Positions 12,601-22,910 of a DNA stretch of 64,000 nucleotides are shown here, in pieces. The position numbers were made by a program, and so were the translations under genes. Every line of letters starts with the position of its first letter. The first letter of the stretch is position 1. Source of the DNA: Clytia hemisphaerica (taxonomy: Eukaryota > Cnidaria > Hydrozoa > Leptothecata > Clytiidae); contig CACVBU010000181.1 in NCBI GenBank assembly GCA_902728285.1, positions 1,741,321-1,805,320 on the forward strand, given 5' to 3'. The notes under the pieces were generated by a model, which saw only the letters and a list, made by a program, of their open reading frames with translations, was not told the origin of the DNA and made no database searches.

Positions 12601-13656
12601 ATTTCTCATTAGCTTTGATCTCTACGTCCCCTAATTCGAATCTTTCTTTAATTGGAACTTAAACATTGGTCACCTCAGCTGGGAAATAGTGTAAAATGCT
12701 CTCTATAATTCGGATTAAGTAAGGACTTAGATTGAAGATCGATTTAAAGTGAGGCAACTGTACAAAAACGTTTGTTAATACAGTCGGAATAAGCACCTAA
12801 AAGCTTTAACGAACATAAAAACTTTCTTTAGAATTTGAGATGTTTTAAAATTGGTCAAAGATTGTATTTTGTATGAACGAAATGTAAAATACACTAATTT
12901 GAAGAGGTTCTTGCAAAACTTACCCAACAACACACCAAAGAAGATCCAACATAGAGCAAACAGGCGACCGATCGGTGATTTTGGCACCAAATCGCCATAA
13001 CCCACCGTCGTCATTGAAGCCATAGACCACCAGAATGCTGATCCACAACCTCTAGCAAAACTATTTGGAAAATCTGGATTTAATGTTCGTTCAAAAAACC
13101 AGATTGCCACACAACAAATAAATGAGGCGAAGACTGAGATGAGAAGGATAGAACGTGATTCTGTGATTCCGTGAATGATTTTGCTGATCAACGTGATTCG
13201 ATAGCGTGGTACAATGATAGCGAGTTCATGCGAGTAAGCTATTTGGAAGATTTGGAATCCCTTTTTACCGTAGAATAAAGGATCTAAAGGCCGTACGATT
13301 GGTCCTAAAATGAGTTGTGTTCTATTGATGCCTTTAAAAACACCATCGTTGAAATCTACCGTATCATTTCCTATACATTGAATGATCTTTGAGAATTCTG
13401 ATCTCGATGGTAAACGCCTTTCTATATCCAAACCCAGACCTCCTAAGTTGCCAGAACTGTTTTGACAAAATGCGTGTCCACGATCGAAAATGGATTTGAA
13501 AATGCCAGTCAAATTACCGTGTTGGTCACGGAAAAGGAACGGTTTCAGCTCCCAGAAGACTGTTTCGAACATGTTTTGTTCGTGGACCAGCTCTGTTGTT
13601 GATGCTAGATGCACTGAAGCGATTGTGATTGCTAATGTGATCAACTGCATTTTCAA
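9693..13656 (-). CDS. GLR3: iGluR-like receptor with K+ filter, four exons
   Basis: Exons on the minus strand: 13656-12924, 12238-12081, 11153-10983 and 10085-9693. All introns have GT..AG ends, the phases are 1, 0 and 0, and the joined length is 1455 bases, giving 484 residues with no stop. Exon 1 encodes the signal peptide, lobe 1 (WELKPFLFRDQHGNLTGI), TM1 and the filter TTVGYGD at residues 216-222 (12991-13011). Exon 2 holds the end of TM2 (TTTMTDAVNS) and the start of lobe 2. Exon 3 holds the segment with VMVEMVASWM, where Glu is at the iGluR acidic-contact position. Exon 4 holds the end of lobe 2, TM3 and the tail. The introns fall after VLLG, after SYEE and after SKK; none matches a GLR4 intron. 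Each intron contains MITE or SINE sequence. Closest by eye to GLR2. Confidence 0.85.
10146..10291. mobile_element. G-run-ended MITE in GLR3 intron 3
   Basis: The left end is CCC followed by a long G run and 'cactcgatttt'. The right end is 'ggagtactcc' followed by a C run and GGG. The ends form an imperfect inverted repeat. It is non-coding. Confidence 0.5.
10301..10599. mobile_element. MITE with CCCCTTCTCACAGACCC ends
   Basis: The left end cccccttctcacagaccc is inverted at the right as gggtctgtgagcaggggg. The inside has repeated 'cagtgggga' words, shared with the element at 42129-43148. It lies in GLR3 intron 3 next to the G-run element. Confidence 0.6.
11295..11615. mobile_element. pogo-like MITE in GLR3 intron 2
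   Basis: TA-flanked ends CGGTTAACCAACCCTC and GGGAGGATCAACTG are approximate inverted repeats with internal 'ttcgaa' words. It includes a small perfect hairpin at about 11450-11473. Confidence 0.45.
11743..11995 (+). mobile_element. tRNA-derived SINE, copy 1 (intact)
   Basis: The head resembles a tRNA: A box around TAGTGCAGTGGTAGAG and B box GGTTCAACCCCC, then a unique body with 'tatgctcagcag' and 'ggagaaagagtgg', ending in 'gcggtcgcagacttactta'. The second copy is split by a LINE (18648-18732 and 21199-21350). It lies in GLR3 intron 2 and is antisense to the gene. Confidence 0.8.
12264..12415. mobile_element. hairpin MITE, ATTCATGATATGCACCA family
   Basis: A palindrome of about 150 bp with arms of about 65 bases; the left end attcatgatatgcacca is matched by tgatgcagatcatgaat at the right. 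A shorter relative lies at 43634-43742. It is in GLR3 intron 1, about 25 bases from the exon 2 acceptor. Confidence 0.65.
12417..12586. mobile_element. pogo/Tigger-like MITE with TA duplication
   Basis: Ends CAGTTGACGCTCTCTAATTC and its reverse complement at 12565-12586 are near perfect, flanked on both sides by TA. The inside has three 'cgaataagggagc' repeats. It directly abuts the hairpin MITE in GLR3 intron 1. A further degenerate pogo-like piece lies at about 12600-12762. Confidence 0.7.
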
Positions 13657-14433
13657 CTAGCGACTCTTTGTCTTCTTGAGATTTAAAAGATTTTATTCGA
13701 TTTCAGATTGATTGCAATTTAACACCCTGAACTAAATTTGATTAAATATCATCAAAAGTTTCTTAGAAATAAAATTAACATTTTATTTTCCATGGCTTGA
13801 AATAAAAATAAATTCTTCGGGGGAAAAGCAGATAACTTTTCTCATATCACGCAGTTCTAAGAAGAATAAAAAATCTCTTCTAAGATGGTATAAAAGCTCT
13901 TAAAAATAGCCTTACATTAGATTCTAAATTGAGTTCCTGTCAGAAACTAAATAGAATTCTTCATCTTTTTTAGTTCTTATCAAAAGCTGTCTTTTTCAAT
14001 CAAAGTCAATAAAGCTAAAGGTTCATGGAATTCAAGTTTTGTACGACTCGTTTGATTTTTTCAAAGTAGAAAAGAGTTGACAAATCTATCACAATTAAAG
14101 GTTTTGTTTTTAAATAAGAGTGATATCAAATCACTTTTAAAACCTGCAGTTAACACTTTCGAATGACGTCTTTTAGATGATTTAGAAGATTTTTGACGTC
14201 TTTTCAGACTTTAGATAACGTTTATTCTTATTGCATTATGTTATCGGTACCTCGATACCCAAAACCGTCGTTTTCTTATAAGTTTCCCATTTTCGCACTA
14301 AGATTCCTTTGTCACTTTACTAGTGGAAAAAGACCAGGACTTTGGGTAGTTGACAAATGAGCTTCGGAAAGTTTGGCAGTTTCGTGAGTAAACACAAGAT
14401 TTTCCGTACCGTTAGAAAGAAACCCATTCCAAT
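13657..14433. other. spacer between GLR3 and GLR4
   Basis: Mostly AT-rich non-coding sequence. Bases 14263-14310 are an inverted match to 14728-14772, so the duplicated unit downstream has an inverted scrap here. Confidence 0.5.
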
Positions 14434-14770
14434 CTCATGCCAGTTATTCCGGGAAAAATAGCGGAATGATTCCGGAAAAGTGACAAGAATCTTAGTGCAG
14501 AAATGGGAAACCGCCACCACTAATAAAACTTGTACCAGAGTATCAGTTAAACATAATTTCAAGATGGAACCAACATGTAGAGTCTCTGTATGACAATAGC
14601 GTTGGAAATGTTCCACTGATGATGTGTAAACTTCATCCAATTATAACCTCGTGCATCGGAATAGACGAGCCAATATCATGCCGGTTATCCCAGGAAAAAT
14701 AGCGGAAAGATTCTGGAAAAGTGGCAAGTATCTTAGTGCGGAAATTGGAAACTTATAAAAAAACGACGGT
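14434..14770 (-). pseudogene. partial duplicate of the GLR4 last exon
   Basis: Bases 14513-14672 are nearly identical to 14949-15108, the part of GLR4 exon 3 that encodes DEVYTSSVEHFQRYCHTETL and the following membrane segment. The copy lacks the exon's acceptor side and its 3' end. A flanking 80-bp unit (14434-14512) is itself repeated at 14676-14753. The piece sits just downstream of the GLR4 stop in the same orientation. It is best read as a dead tandem duplicate; use as an alternative 3' exon is conceivable but no acceptor is obvious. Confidence 0.7.
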
Positions 14771-14806
14771 AGTAAATCGTGTTCATTAGTCCGCCCAATC
14801 ATTCGT

Positions 14807-17800
14807 TTATTCATTAAAATTCACAATCTCTTCATCATTGCCATTCAAATCTGCATCCATCATTACTCGCTTCTTCTTCTTGTCACACCACAAACCATAC
14901 AACCAGCATTTCAAATCATAAGAAAAACCACAGATATATAAACAAACAGCCACCACTAATAAAACTTGTACCAGTGTATCAGTTAAACATAATTCCAAGA
15001 TGGAACCAACATGTAGAGTCTCTGTATGACAATAGCGTTGGAAATGTTCCACTGATGATGTGTAAACTTCATCTAATTGTAACCTCATGCATTGGAATAG
15101 ACGAGCGACTTCTTTGGACACTCGGACACCTGTTAAACACTTGATGTATAGGTTGGCCGGTACTCTCTGAATCACGTGTAGAGCTGCATGCTGCAAGGAA
15201 AGACGGATTATTGTTAAAAATTAAGGCCGGTCTCCACTTTCGCTCCACATGAGCAAAAACTTTTTGACGTTTTTGTAAGGTCATTGATCGGTTGAAAAAT
15301 GAAGCGATTCCATTGGTCGAAATCGACGTAACAGATGGTAAAAGGTAAAACTTCCTTCAACATTTTTTTTGTTCGCGCGAAACTTTTTTATGACGTAGTC
15401 TTTTCTTCAGGCAAAATGTTAAGAAAAAAACTTCCCAATTTCCATTTCGCGCGAAAGTGGAAATCGGCCTTTAATATCTAAATAGCACTGCAGTCAACTC
15501 AATTGACTAGGGTCTTGTCACTTGTCACTTAAAGGTTTAATTTTTTACATAAGTGTTCCCGTTTCATATCAGACACATGTTTCATATCAGGACAGTGTCT
15601 GCCGCTATTGTTATGTTATGCTGATATAAGCAAAAAAATGTTTTTCTTCTTCTTTTTCTGACCAATCTTGCTCCACATCCGTGTCAATCCAGTGTGAAAA
15701 AGCTTGCGAATTAAAAGTGATTAGTAATCAAACGATATCACTCTTGTTTAAAAACAAAAGCTTTAATTTAAATTCAAAACAAAAACCTTTAATACGAAAA
15801 AAAAATATGATGTCTCTTTCTTCCAGTTAGTCGTGCCTTTTAGTTTTTCTTCTCGTCTGACCGAAGTAGAATAAAATAACGACTATAGAATTTATGATAC
15901 CCGTAATACAATTTTCCTCAAGTATTTCCTTCTTCACTTTCTGAAAATGCTAGAATACAATGAAATGATTTCTTAAGATGATAACCCTACCTTCGGTAAA
16001 TTTTGTAGTATTTCATCCTGATACCACGCTGCTACATCAGCATTTATCATTGCAGCAAACACGTGACCATGGCGTACCAGCTCAAGTGCGTCTTCGTACG
16101 ATTTCGTCGGAACAATTTTTGCTCGATAATCCATTGAAGCTGACTTTGCTTCAAATGAATTCTCAAGAACGGCTACTCGTTGACCATATACACTGAAATC
16201 ACCAAGTCCTGAAGTATAAAACATTAGAATGATACATAGATGATCATAGATATGCCCTCCGATGCATCGGAATGGGTTCTACCCACGATGGAGTAGGAAT
16301 CCCAGCGCAAGCAGACATTGCAACCCTGCAGATGCGAGCTGCCGAGCCATGGTGTATACCACGACACTCGAACTACACGGGAAAACGGATGTCCTCGCAG
16401 GTGTAGAACCTCTTAAGTGTCTCCGCACACCATAATGTCTGGAACATCTACCCATACTCTTTTATGTTATGGTACCGAATTCCCCTCACATGACATGGGT
16501 TGACCCGGGCGAAGGAGCATTCACTTGCCAAGTGAATCGTAGTGCCACGGTGGGTATCGAACTCGGGCCTCCTGGACAGAAGTCAAGCACGATAACCACT
16601 ATATCACTACGCCTAACATTAGAACTAGTTTGCAAATTTTCAACGGAAACTTAAGTCTGAGCTGCTGCCAACTGCTATAAAACGCCATATTAGTTAGTCT
16701 AGTTGAATACGACTGACGTCAAATTTTGCCCGAATCATAATCAACTAAACAATATTCGTGTTAAAGTAAATGATTCAAGAGTACTATCCATTTTGCTTAC
16801 ATCGATATTGAAATCAATTTTAGAAAGTTGTATATTTAAATCCTCATAAATTTAAACCAAAAACAAATAAAAGTTTAAAGCCCTGTTATCATTAACATTC
16901 AGCACTGTTATTGGTTTTGGCTTTCACAAAGCATAAATTTAAACCCTTATAGTTTTGCAATGTCAATCTTTTACCTATAAAAACTTTTCAAGGTCCTAGC
17001 TGCTGAGTCTTTAACAAATAATACTTTTACTAGAGCACTGTCTATCTTTAAAAGAACTTTTCCTATGACCAACATATCGAAAAAATATATATACAACTTA
17101 CCAGAGACGAAATTAGTCATCGTAGCAGTCATTACACACGCCACCATCACTCCCATAAACAACCACAATAACGCTATCGTGCGGCCAATTGTCGATCTTG
17201 GAATAACATCCCCGTAGCCTACTGTCGTCATGGAAACCAGGCTAAACCAAAGACTTGTGAAACAACCTTTCATGAATGAACGAGGCATTTGGTTACCTTG
17301 GTGACGTCTCTCGGTTATCCAAAAGAAAAAACTAAAAATTAAAGCCATTAGCAAAGCTATAATGAAAATGGGCTGACAGTTGATTATACCTCGGATGATT
17401 TTCGATGGTAAATCGATATAATGTCGTTGTACTACTATTGCAATTTCGCTTGTTTTGATGAGTTGAAATGACCTGACACCGTGCTCTTGCTCCCAATCAT
17501 GATCGGTAGGCGAAAGAATAGGCGTCCAAAAGAGATGTGTTGTTGTCAGGTTATCACTGTAAGCACTATGGTTGGTTTCTAGCTCTTTTAAGAACGACTC
17601 GCGATCAGGGAAAGCGTAGGAGAAGTCGATGACCTTTGTGATATTTGTATCCTGAGGCATACACAAATGTTGGGCGCGTCGGAATATCATAGGTATTATA
17701 TCATCAACATCACCTTTCTCGTTCTTGAAAATAAAAGGTTTGATAGGCCAATATATCCCTTTAAGAAGTGTCGTGTTTTCTTTCGGTTGGTTTTTAGCTT

Positions 17801-17861
17801 GTACCAGAGGTAGTAGTTTAAGTAATATTGGAGTAAACAGAATTGACAACACCCCTTTCAT
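14807..17861 (-). CDS. GLR4: iGluR-like receptor with K+ filter, three exons
   Basis: Exons on the minus strand: 17861-17102, 16208-15991 and 15190-14807. The introns are GT..AG with phases 1 and 0, and the joined length is 1362 bases, giving 453 residues with no stop. Exon 1 has the signal peptide, lobe 1 (IKPFIFKNEKGDVDDIIPM), TM1, the filter TTVGYGD at residues 212-218 (17208-17228) and TM2. Exon 2 has the family segment YGQRVAVLENSF through INADVAAWYQDEI. Exon 3 has lobe-2 residues, YCHTETL and TM3, ending in a mixed charged tail. The introns fall after VSG and after NLPK. Intron 1 carries a SINE and intron 2 a TTAA-flanked MITE. The start is the ATG at 17861, with a minisatellite immediately upstream. 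Confidence 0.85.
15225..15470. mobile_element. MITE, GGCCGGTCTCCAC family, copy 2, TTAA flanks
   Basis: Ends GGCCGGTCTCCACTTTCG and its inverted match, with TTAA on both sides (15221-15224 and 15471-15474). TTAA duplication is the mark of piggyBac-type insertion, though no transposase is present. It lies in GLR4 intron 2. Confidence 0.7.
16255..16617 (-). mobile_element. tRNA-derived SINE in GLR4 intron 1
   Basis: Read on the minus strand it starts with a tRNA-like head (A box TATAGTGGTTATCG, B box GAGTTCGATACCC), then a body that is more GC-rich than the flanks. It differs from the SINE at 11743. Boundaries are approximate. Confidence 0.6.
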
Positions 17862-17885
17862 CTTTACTAAACAGTTGGTTCGTTA

Positions 17886-18118
17886 GGTTAGCTGCTCGGC
17901 TTCTTTGTCTCTGTGTGCAGCGTCTTACTTAGAAACTAGGTTAGCTGCTCGGCTTCTTTGTCTCTGTGTGCAGCGTCTTACTTAGAAACTAGGTTAGCTG
18001 CTCGGCTTCTTTGTCTCTGTGTGCAGCGTCTTACTTAGAAACTAGGTTAGCTGCTCGGCTTCTTTGTCTCTGTGTGCAGCGTCTTTCTTCTCACATATAT
18101 ACAGGTACTTAGAAACTA
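17886..18118. repeat. 53-bp minisatellite upstream of GLR4
   Basis: Four head-to-tail copies start at 17886, 17939, 17992 and 18045. The first three are identical by eye, and the fourth has an insertion containing 'cacatatatacagg'. The array begins 25 bases upstream of the GLR4 ATG, so on the minus strand the three regular copies would lie in the 5' UTR or core promoter. Confidence 0.9.
18092..18102 (-). promoter_or_regulatory. possible TATA box for GLR4
   Basis: On the minus strand the fourth minisatellite copy reads gtatatatgtg, a TATA-like word about 230 bases upstream of the ATG. It is present only in the copy farthest from the gene. Weak evidence, position only. Confidence 0.3.
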
Positions 18119-18647
18119 GTTTTAAAAAGAATTACCCTCTTCTTGGGCGCTTTCCAACGGTAAACTCACCGTATGTAATGTGGAGCATTAGGAATTAGGA
18201 ATTTTCTTTTCATATTAAGAGAAGATAATATCAAATAAAACGGAACGAGTAATGTCTTTTTTACAATATATTTTACCGTGAATCAATATCTTTCTCAGTC
18301 TGAGCCTAAGCCTGATAAGGATCAATGATGAAGATAAGTTCTTACTGATTATATATCTGCCAGCTATTGAAAATCAATATCTTCATTATTTTCCCCTTAA
18401 TTGGATATTTGAATAGGCTAAATATTATATGGAGTAAACCATTATTTTTCTTAACGTCTTAATTTTTTCTTAGCCTTTTGGGAATCGATCTCATTGGTTG
18501 GGGCTTTAATGAAAGGAAATGGTAACCGAAGGGTCATAAATAACATTTACGGGGAGTCAAATTATCGACGTATTGACGACGTTCTTGGGAATCTCAAGAT
18601 TTTATGGTGTTAAGTGTTTAATGACTTTGCTATTAGTACCTATTTCG
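18119..18647. other. intergenic sequence upstream of GLR4
   Basis: AT-rich, with no ORF, RNA gene or repeat I could support. Confidence 0.5.
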
Positions 18648-18729
18648 TAGCGACCGTAGTGCAGTGGCAGAGCATCCGGCTACGGTGCGCAAGGTTGTTG
18701 GTTCAACCCCCAGCTGGGTCATACCAAAG

Positions 18730-18732
<3 letters not shown>
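18648..18732 (+). mobile_element. tRNA-derived SINE, copy 2, 5' half
   Basis: Matches the first 85 bases of the SINE at 11743 (A box, B box GGTTCAACCCCC, 'gtcataccaaagatt') and then stops at an AAT microsatellite. The rest of the same SINE resumes at 21199. The halves are separated by the LINE. Confidence 0.85.
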
Positions 18733-18764
<32 letters not shown>

Positions 18765-21198
18765 TATATTTCTGGCATTTCCAAAATTTACATTTGGCTC
18801 TTCACCTGAAAATTCTGTATATAATATATGTGCAATGTCTAGAAAAAAATTGTAAAATAACCTGGTAGTATACTGAAGAAAAATTGGGGCCGTATGCGGA
18901 CAAGCAGATAGGGACGAAGCGGTGGGCTAGTATGACGAATAAAATGATTTGGATTAAGAAGTATAAGGGGTAAAATGTGAATAGTGATAGAGCTAGACTA
19001 AAACCTAAACAAATCCGAGTATCTGAGTATGCTAGCTGAGGCCATCGCAATGTGCGCTATTATAAAAAATTAACGAATATATTAAAAAAAAAAAAAAAAT
19101 ACTAACATAATGTTATAAGCTAGACTAGACTAAGGTTCGAGTACTATTGGTGGCTAGAGGTAAAGTAAGCGACAAAATAGATCTAAGAACTCGGTGAGAT
19201 AGAATCACGACAGAGCGTAAGATAGAATGAGTAAAACTTGCATAGATTGCAACACCGAAGGCTGTGTAAAAGTGTACTGGACCTTGCAAAACACGACCAG
19301 TATTTTGACATAAATAAGTGAGCTATCAACTATCTAAATTAAATTAATTGAAAATAATTAAACATCAAATGGAAAAAAAAAAAAAAACTTCATAGAACTA
19401 GAAAATAATAAAGTCATATATATGCACTGAAGAAAATACAGACTAAGTAAACCTAAGAACAGATGGGCTAAATCTAAAAATCAGAATGGAGACTAGGGAA
19501 CCAAGGCTACGAGTAGGGATATTAGAAGAATTGAAGTCAGAATTAAATTAAAACTAAAATGGCGCGTGAAACAAATCGAGAATTAGACTAAAACTAGGTA
19601 TAAGAAATAATATAACATAGAAAGCACCAGCTAGGAAATAGCGAGTAGCGACGCAGGGACTACAGTTGGTAGAAGAGGTACTACTGCAAGCTCCTAGCTA
19701 GGGCTTTGTCGAAAAAATATTTTTTTGTTTCTTGACAAAAGGCTTTGTAAGTTTCTGAGTCACGACAGTTAACAGGTAGTTCATTAAAAATTTTAGAAGC
19801 TTCAGATTCAAAGGAACCACTAACATTACAGGTTTCACGCAATTTAGTTCCACCAATTACATCCGTTCGAGTCTTGGCTTGCACATATTTCTCCATAGGG
19901 AGGAATTTGGGCCAGTCATTCATATTCACTGATTTCCACGCAAGTTTAGCCAAACTGTATTCGGTCCGTTCTTTGACAGGTAGCCATTTCATATCTATTA
20001 CGTCAGACTTGCGAGAGTAGCTCTTCCGGACGAAGCTAGCTGTGGCATTTTGGACTCGTTGTAATTGGTTGAATAGATATTGTGGTGCGTTGTGAATTAC
20101 GGTATTACCATAGTCTATTTTACTCAATACAAGAGATTCTGCCAACTGGCGTCGTACACGGTATGGTAAATATCGTTTGATGAGGGATAGACTCTTCAGC
20201 GTGCCATATGCTTTAGTGACGATTTTTTTGACATGTTCATTCCATGTTAGGTTTTCGGTGAAGATGATTCCTAACAGCTTGAATAGGGGAACACGCTCAA
20301 TCACATTTTCGTTATTTGACTTGATTTCGAATTCAAAATTATGCCTCCTTGCCATTTGAGATGTGGCAAAGAGCATCGATTTAGTTTTTCTGGCGTTAAA
20401 TATCAAGTTCGAATCCAGCGACCATTTCTCAATTACGCTAATATCAGAGTTCATTTCAGTGACACAATTTTCAAGCTCGTTTGGTTTGGTGTGGCGATAT
20501 ATAGTCGTGTCATCAGCATATTGAACACATTTTGCGGTGGTTTTTGTTGCCATGTCGTACACGTAAATGTTGAAGAGAATGGGTCCAAGTATGCTTCCTT
20601 GGGGGACGCCATTAGTAACTGTGAGAATGGATGACTTCTTGTCGTTGATCTGTACGTACTGAAGTCGATTGCTCAGATAGTTGGAGATAACATAGAGTGA
20701 CTTTTTTGAGAATCGTAGTGTGTGAAGTTTTTTGATAAGAGTTTCAAAATCAACTGTATCAAATGCTTTTGAAAAGTCAGCGAGAACTGCAAGAGTGATT
20801 TCGCCTCGATTCATCGCTTTCAGGATGTCGTTTTTGATTTTGATGCAGGTGGTTATTGTGCAGTGACCCTTTCGAAAACCAGATTGATGTATTGATAGTA
20901 GTTCTTCACTTTCTAGATAGTTTGTCATTTGTGTCATAATCAGTCTCTCGTATACTTTTGAAAGGATCGGTAATATGGAGATTGGACGGTAGTCGCTCGG
21001 ATCAGCGGGTGACTCAATTTTAGGAATGGGGCTGATTTTCGAGATCTTCCACTGGCTAGGAAAGACGGATTGTTGAATGGAAGAGTTGATAATATGGCAA
21101 ATGGGACTACAAATTTCATCGATGGCGAGTTTAATGTATTTCGACGGTATCTGGTCATGGCCGGTTGAGCAGTCGTTTCGAAGATTACATAAGGCTTT
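18733..21198 (-). mobile_element. 5'-truncated LINE inserted into a SINE
   Basis: On the minus strand the element starts inside its RT gene at about 21198, continues through the stop at 19681, and has a 3' UTR of about 900 bases that ends in an (ATT)n tail at 18733-18764. The tail and the 5' truncation are typical of target-primed LINE insertion. The two flanks rejoin into one SINE. Confidence 0.85.
19681..21198 (-). CDS. LINE reverse transcriptase, N-terminally truncated
   Basis: The frame is open from about 21198 to the stop at 19681; the first ATG (20937) is internal, so the natural start was lost by 5' truncation. RT motifs in order: DYRPISILPILSKVYE, FRKGHCT, LADFSKAFDTVD, NGVPQGSILGPILF and the catalytic YADD in QYADDTTIYR, followed by the thumb-type segment LLGIIFTENLTW and the C-terminal region WLPVKERTEYSLAKLAWKS. 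This order fits the CR1/jockey group of non-LTR retrotransposons. No endonuclease domain remains. It is not expected to be active, and its tail-end ORF looks undamaged, so the insertion may be young. Confidence 0.9.
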   Translation of the reverse strand, partial: KALCNLRNDCSTGHDQIPSKYIKLAIDEICSPICHIINSSIQQSVFPSQWKISKISPIPKIESPADPSDYRPISILPILSKVYERLIMTQMTNYLESEELLSIHQSGFRKGHCTITTCIKIKNDILKAMNRGEITLAVLADFSKAFDTVDFETLIKKLHTLRFSKKSLYVISNYLSNRLQYVQINDKKSSILTVTNGVPQGSILGPILFNIYVYDMATKTTAKCVQYADDTTIYRHTKPNELENCVTEMNSDISVIEKWSLDSNLIFNARKTKSMLFATSQMARRHNFEFEIKSNNENVIERVPLFKLLGIIFTENLTWNEHVKKIVTKAYGTLKSLSLIKRYLPYRVRRQLAESLVLSKIDYGNTVIHNAPQYLFNQLQRVQNATASFVRKSYSRKSDVIDMKWLPVKERTEYSLAKLAWKSVNMNDWPKFLPMEKYVQAKTRTDVIGGTKLRETCNVSGSFESEASKIFNELPVNCRDSETYKAFCQETKKYFFDKALARSLQ

Positions 21199-21350
21199 AT
21201 TCCCAAAATAGTACTCTGCTTGATGCTCAGCAATAAGAGAAGGAACAATCCAAGGAGAAAGAGTGGTGCCCTCCCCTACCTTCGGGTGGATATCTATCGA
21301 AGGAAGAGCCTTCGGGTCGCCTCTGACTGCGGTCGCAGACTTACTTATAC
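21199..21350 (+). mobile_element. tRNA-derived SINE, copy 2, 3' half
   Basis: 'ttcccaaaatagtac', 'tgatgctcagcaa', 'ggagaaagagtgg' and 'gcggtcgcagacttacttata' match the 3' part of the SINE at 11743-11995, with one short internal deletion. Confidence 0.85.
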
Positions 21351-22227
21351 ATATTCGTCATGGCCAAATGCATGGAGTGACAAAATAATTAATTTTTTCT
21401 TTTTCCTGCACTTATATTTATAGGATTATAAATGAAGTCTAATTGAAATTCATCCTGATACCTCTCCAATCTTCTTACTTTGAATGGATGTTATCAAGTG
21501 TTATCGAGTATAAGCTTCTAATATGCTTCTAATCTTCTTATCCTCTCATTGATATGGATTTAAATTATCTAGTACTCTTACCTTATAAAATAAGGGATTA
21601 TTTATTCTTTACTTAAATTTTAAGCTGATTGACCCACGACAATATTTTTGAGTACTTTTGACATAATTTTGAGAGTGGGACTTTGGACTTTTGGCGAATC
21701 AACAAGGTCGTGCAATTGTCCTTACTTAAACGCCAATTACTATGTATTGATGTTAAGATATATTGAGGGTAGAAGGTTTACGAGGAGACCAGTATCTCCG
21801 AACTAAAAATTGACCCTAGATAATAAATTCAAATTTTTTTTAACACTTTGTGTTTCAGAGCAGACTTTCAGAGAATGACTTTTTTTATGTTTTTTTTAAT
21901 GATTTTTAGTTAAGAGTTTCTCATTTCCAACTTAAGAAGTCATCCAATATATTTCTTTAACTGAAAACTGAATTATTTCCAGAACTTGACAATTTTACAA
22001 ACATAATGTAAAAAAATCATAACCAGCCAAAAGCTAAGTATAATTGAACCTGAGAAAAATCTAAGGAATTCAAGATTGATTTAGAAATGATCTCTCATAC
22101 AAGCTTACGATTCTCAATACCTTTGAATATTTGATCTGAATATCATATTCAGATTTGGAGACTTATCAGTAATCTACCTTATCCAAGCCCCTCCCATTAG
22201 AAAGAAAGGCTATAAGAGATTTTATTT

Positions 22228-22480
22228 ACACGTTTTTTTATATAAGAACATACTATATAAGAGCAATGAGGCTTCGATGGCCAAAATGTTAGGAACAAGT
22301 TGAGAACATTTCAAGAATTTTGTAGACTCTAAAATGGCCACATTTCTTAAGAAAATGGACAAAAATAACAAAATGGTGAAAATAAGAACATGTTAAGAAA
22401 ATTTTTAGGCTTAAAACTCAAAAAGTTAAGAACATCCTAAGGCTTCAAAATGTTTGGATGTTCTTATAAAAAATAAAATG
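22228..22480 (-). mobile_element. MITE, ACACGTTTTTTATAAGAACA family, copy 1
   Basis: About 250 bp, with ends tacacgttttttta/tataagaaca and the inverse 'gttcttataaaaaa'. It shares internal words (gccaaaatg, aagaaaatggac, tcaaaaagttaagaac) with the copies at 22674 and 36911, but in the opposite orientation. Confidence 0.65.
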
Positions 22481-22673
22481 AGTATCCGTTCGGGAGGAGC
22501 TTACGAGTTTATTGGGCAATGATATTTCGTCTTATTTTGAGATCTTTTTTTATGATATCCTACTGTTTCTTTTTGCTTTATTTTTCTAATGCTGTTTATC
22601 CTCATGAGCAATTAATTTGTCTGTGTTGTAATTAATTAGCTTTAATTAGCTAATCCCCAGCTTTTGATTACTA

Positions 22674-22910
22674 TACACGTTTTTTATAAGAACAGCGAAA
22701 ATCTTTGAAGCCTTCGTTCTTTAAAATTTTTGAGCCTTAAAAATGTTTTTTACATGTTATTATTTTCACCATTTATGTGAGTATTTTTATCCATTTTACT
22801 AAAGTCCACAAAGCCTTAAAAAGTTTTTTAACTTGTTCTTGATATTTCGGCAGTCGAAGACTTATGTTCTTGTACATATAGTTTGTTCATATAAAAAAAA
22901 AACTTGTAAG
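22674..22910 (+). mobile_element. MITE, same family, copy 2
   Basis: Begins acacgttttttataagaaca and ends near 'gttcatataaaaaa'. It shares 'gtgagtatttttatccatttt' (in two parts) and 'cacaaagcctta' with the copy at 36911-37154. Confidence 0.65.

Noticed and set aside
18648..18722. Possible functional tRNA gene (A and B boxes)
   Set aside because: The sequence after the B box continues into a shared SINE body at 11743 and 21199, and a proper acceptor stem is not formed.
20177..20634. Plus-strand frames opposite the LINE RT
   Set aside because: Antisense shadows of a strongly supported RT frame.
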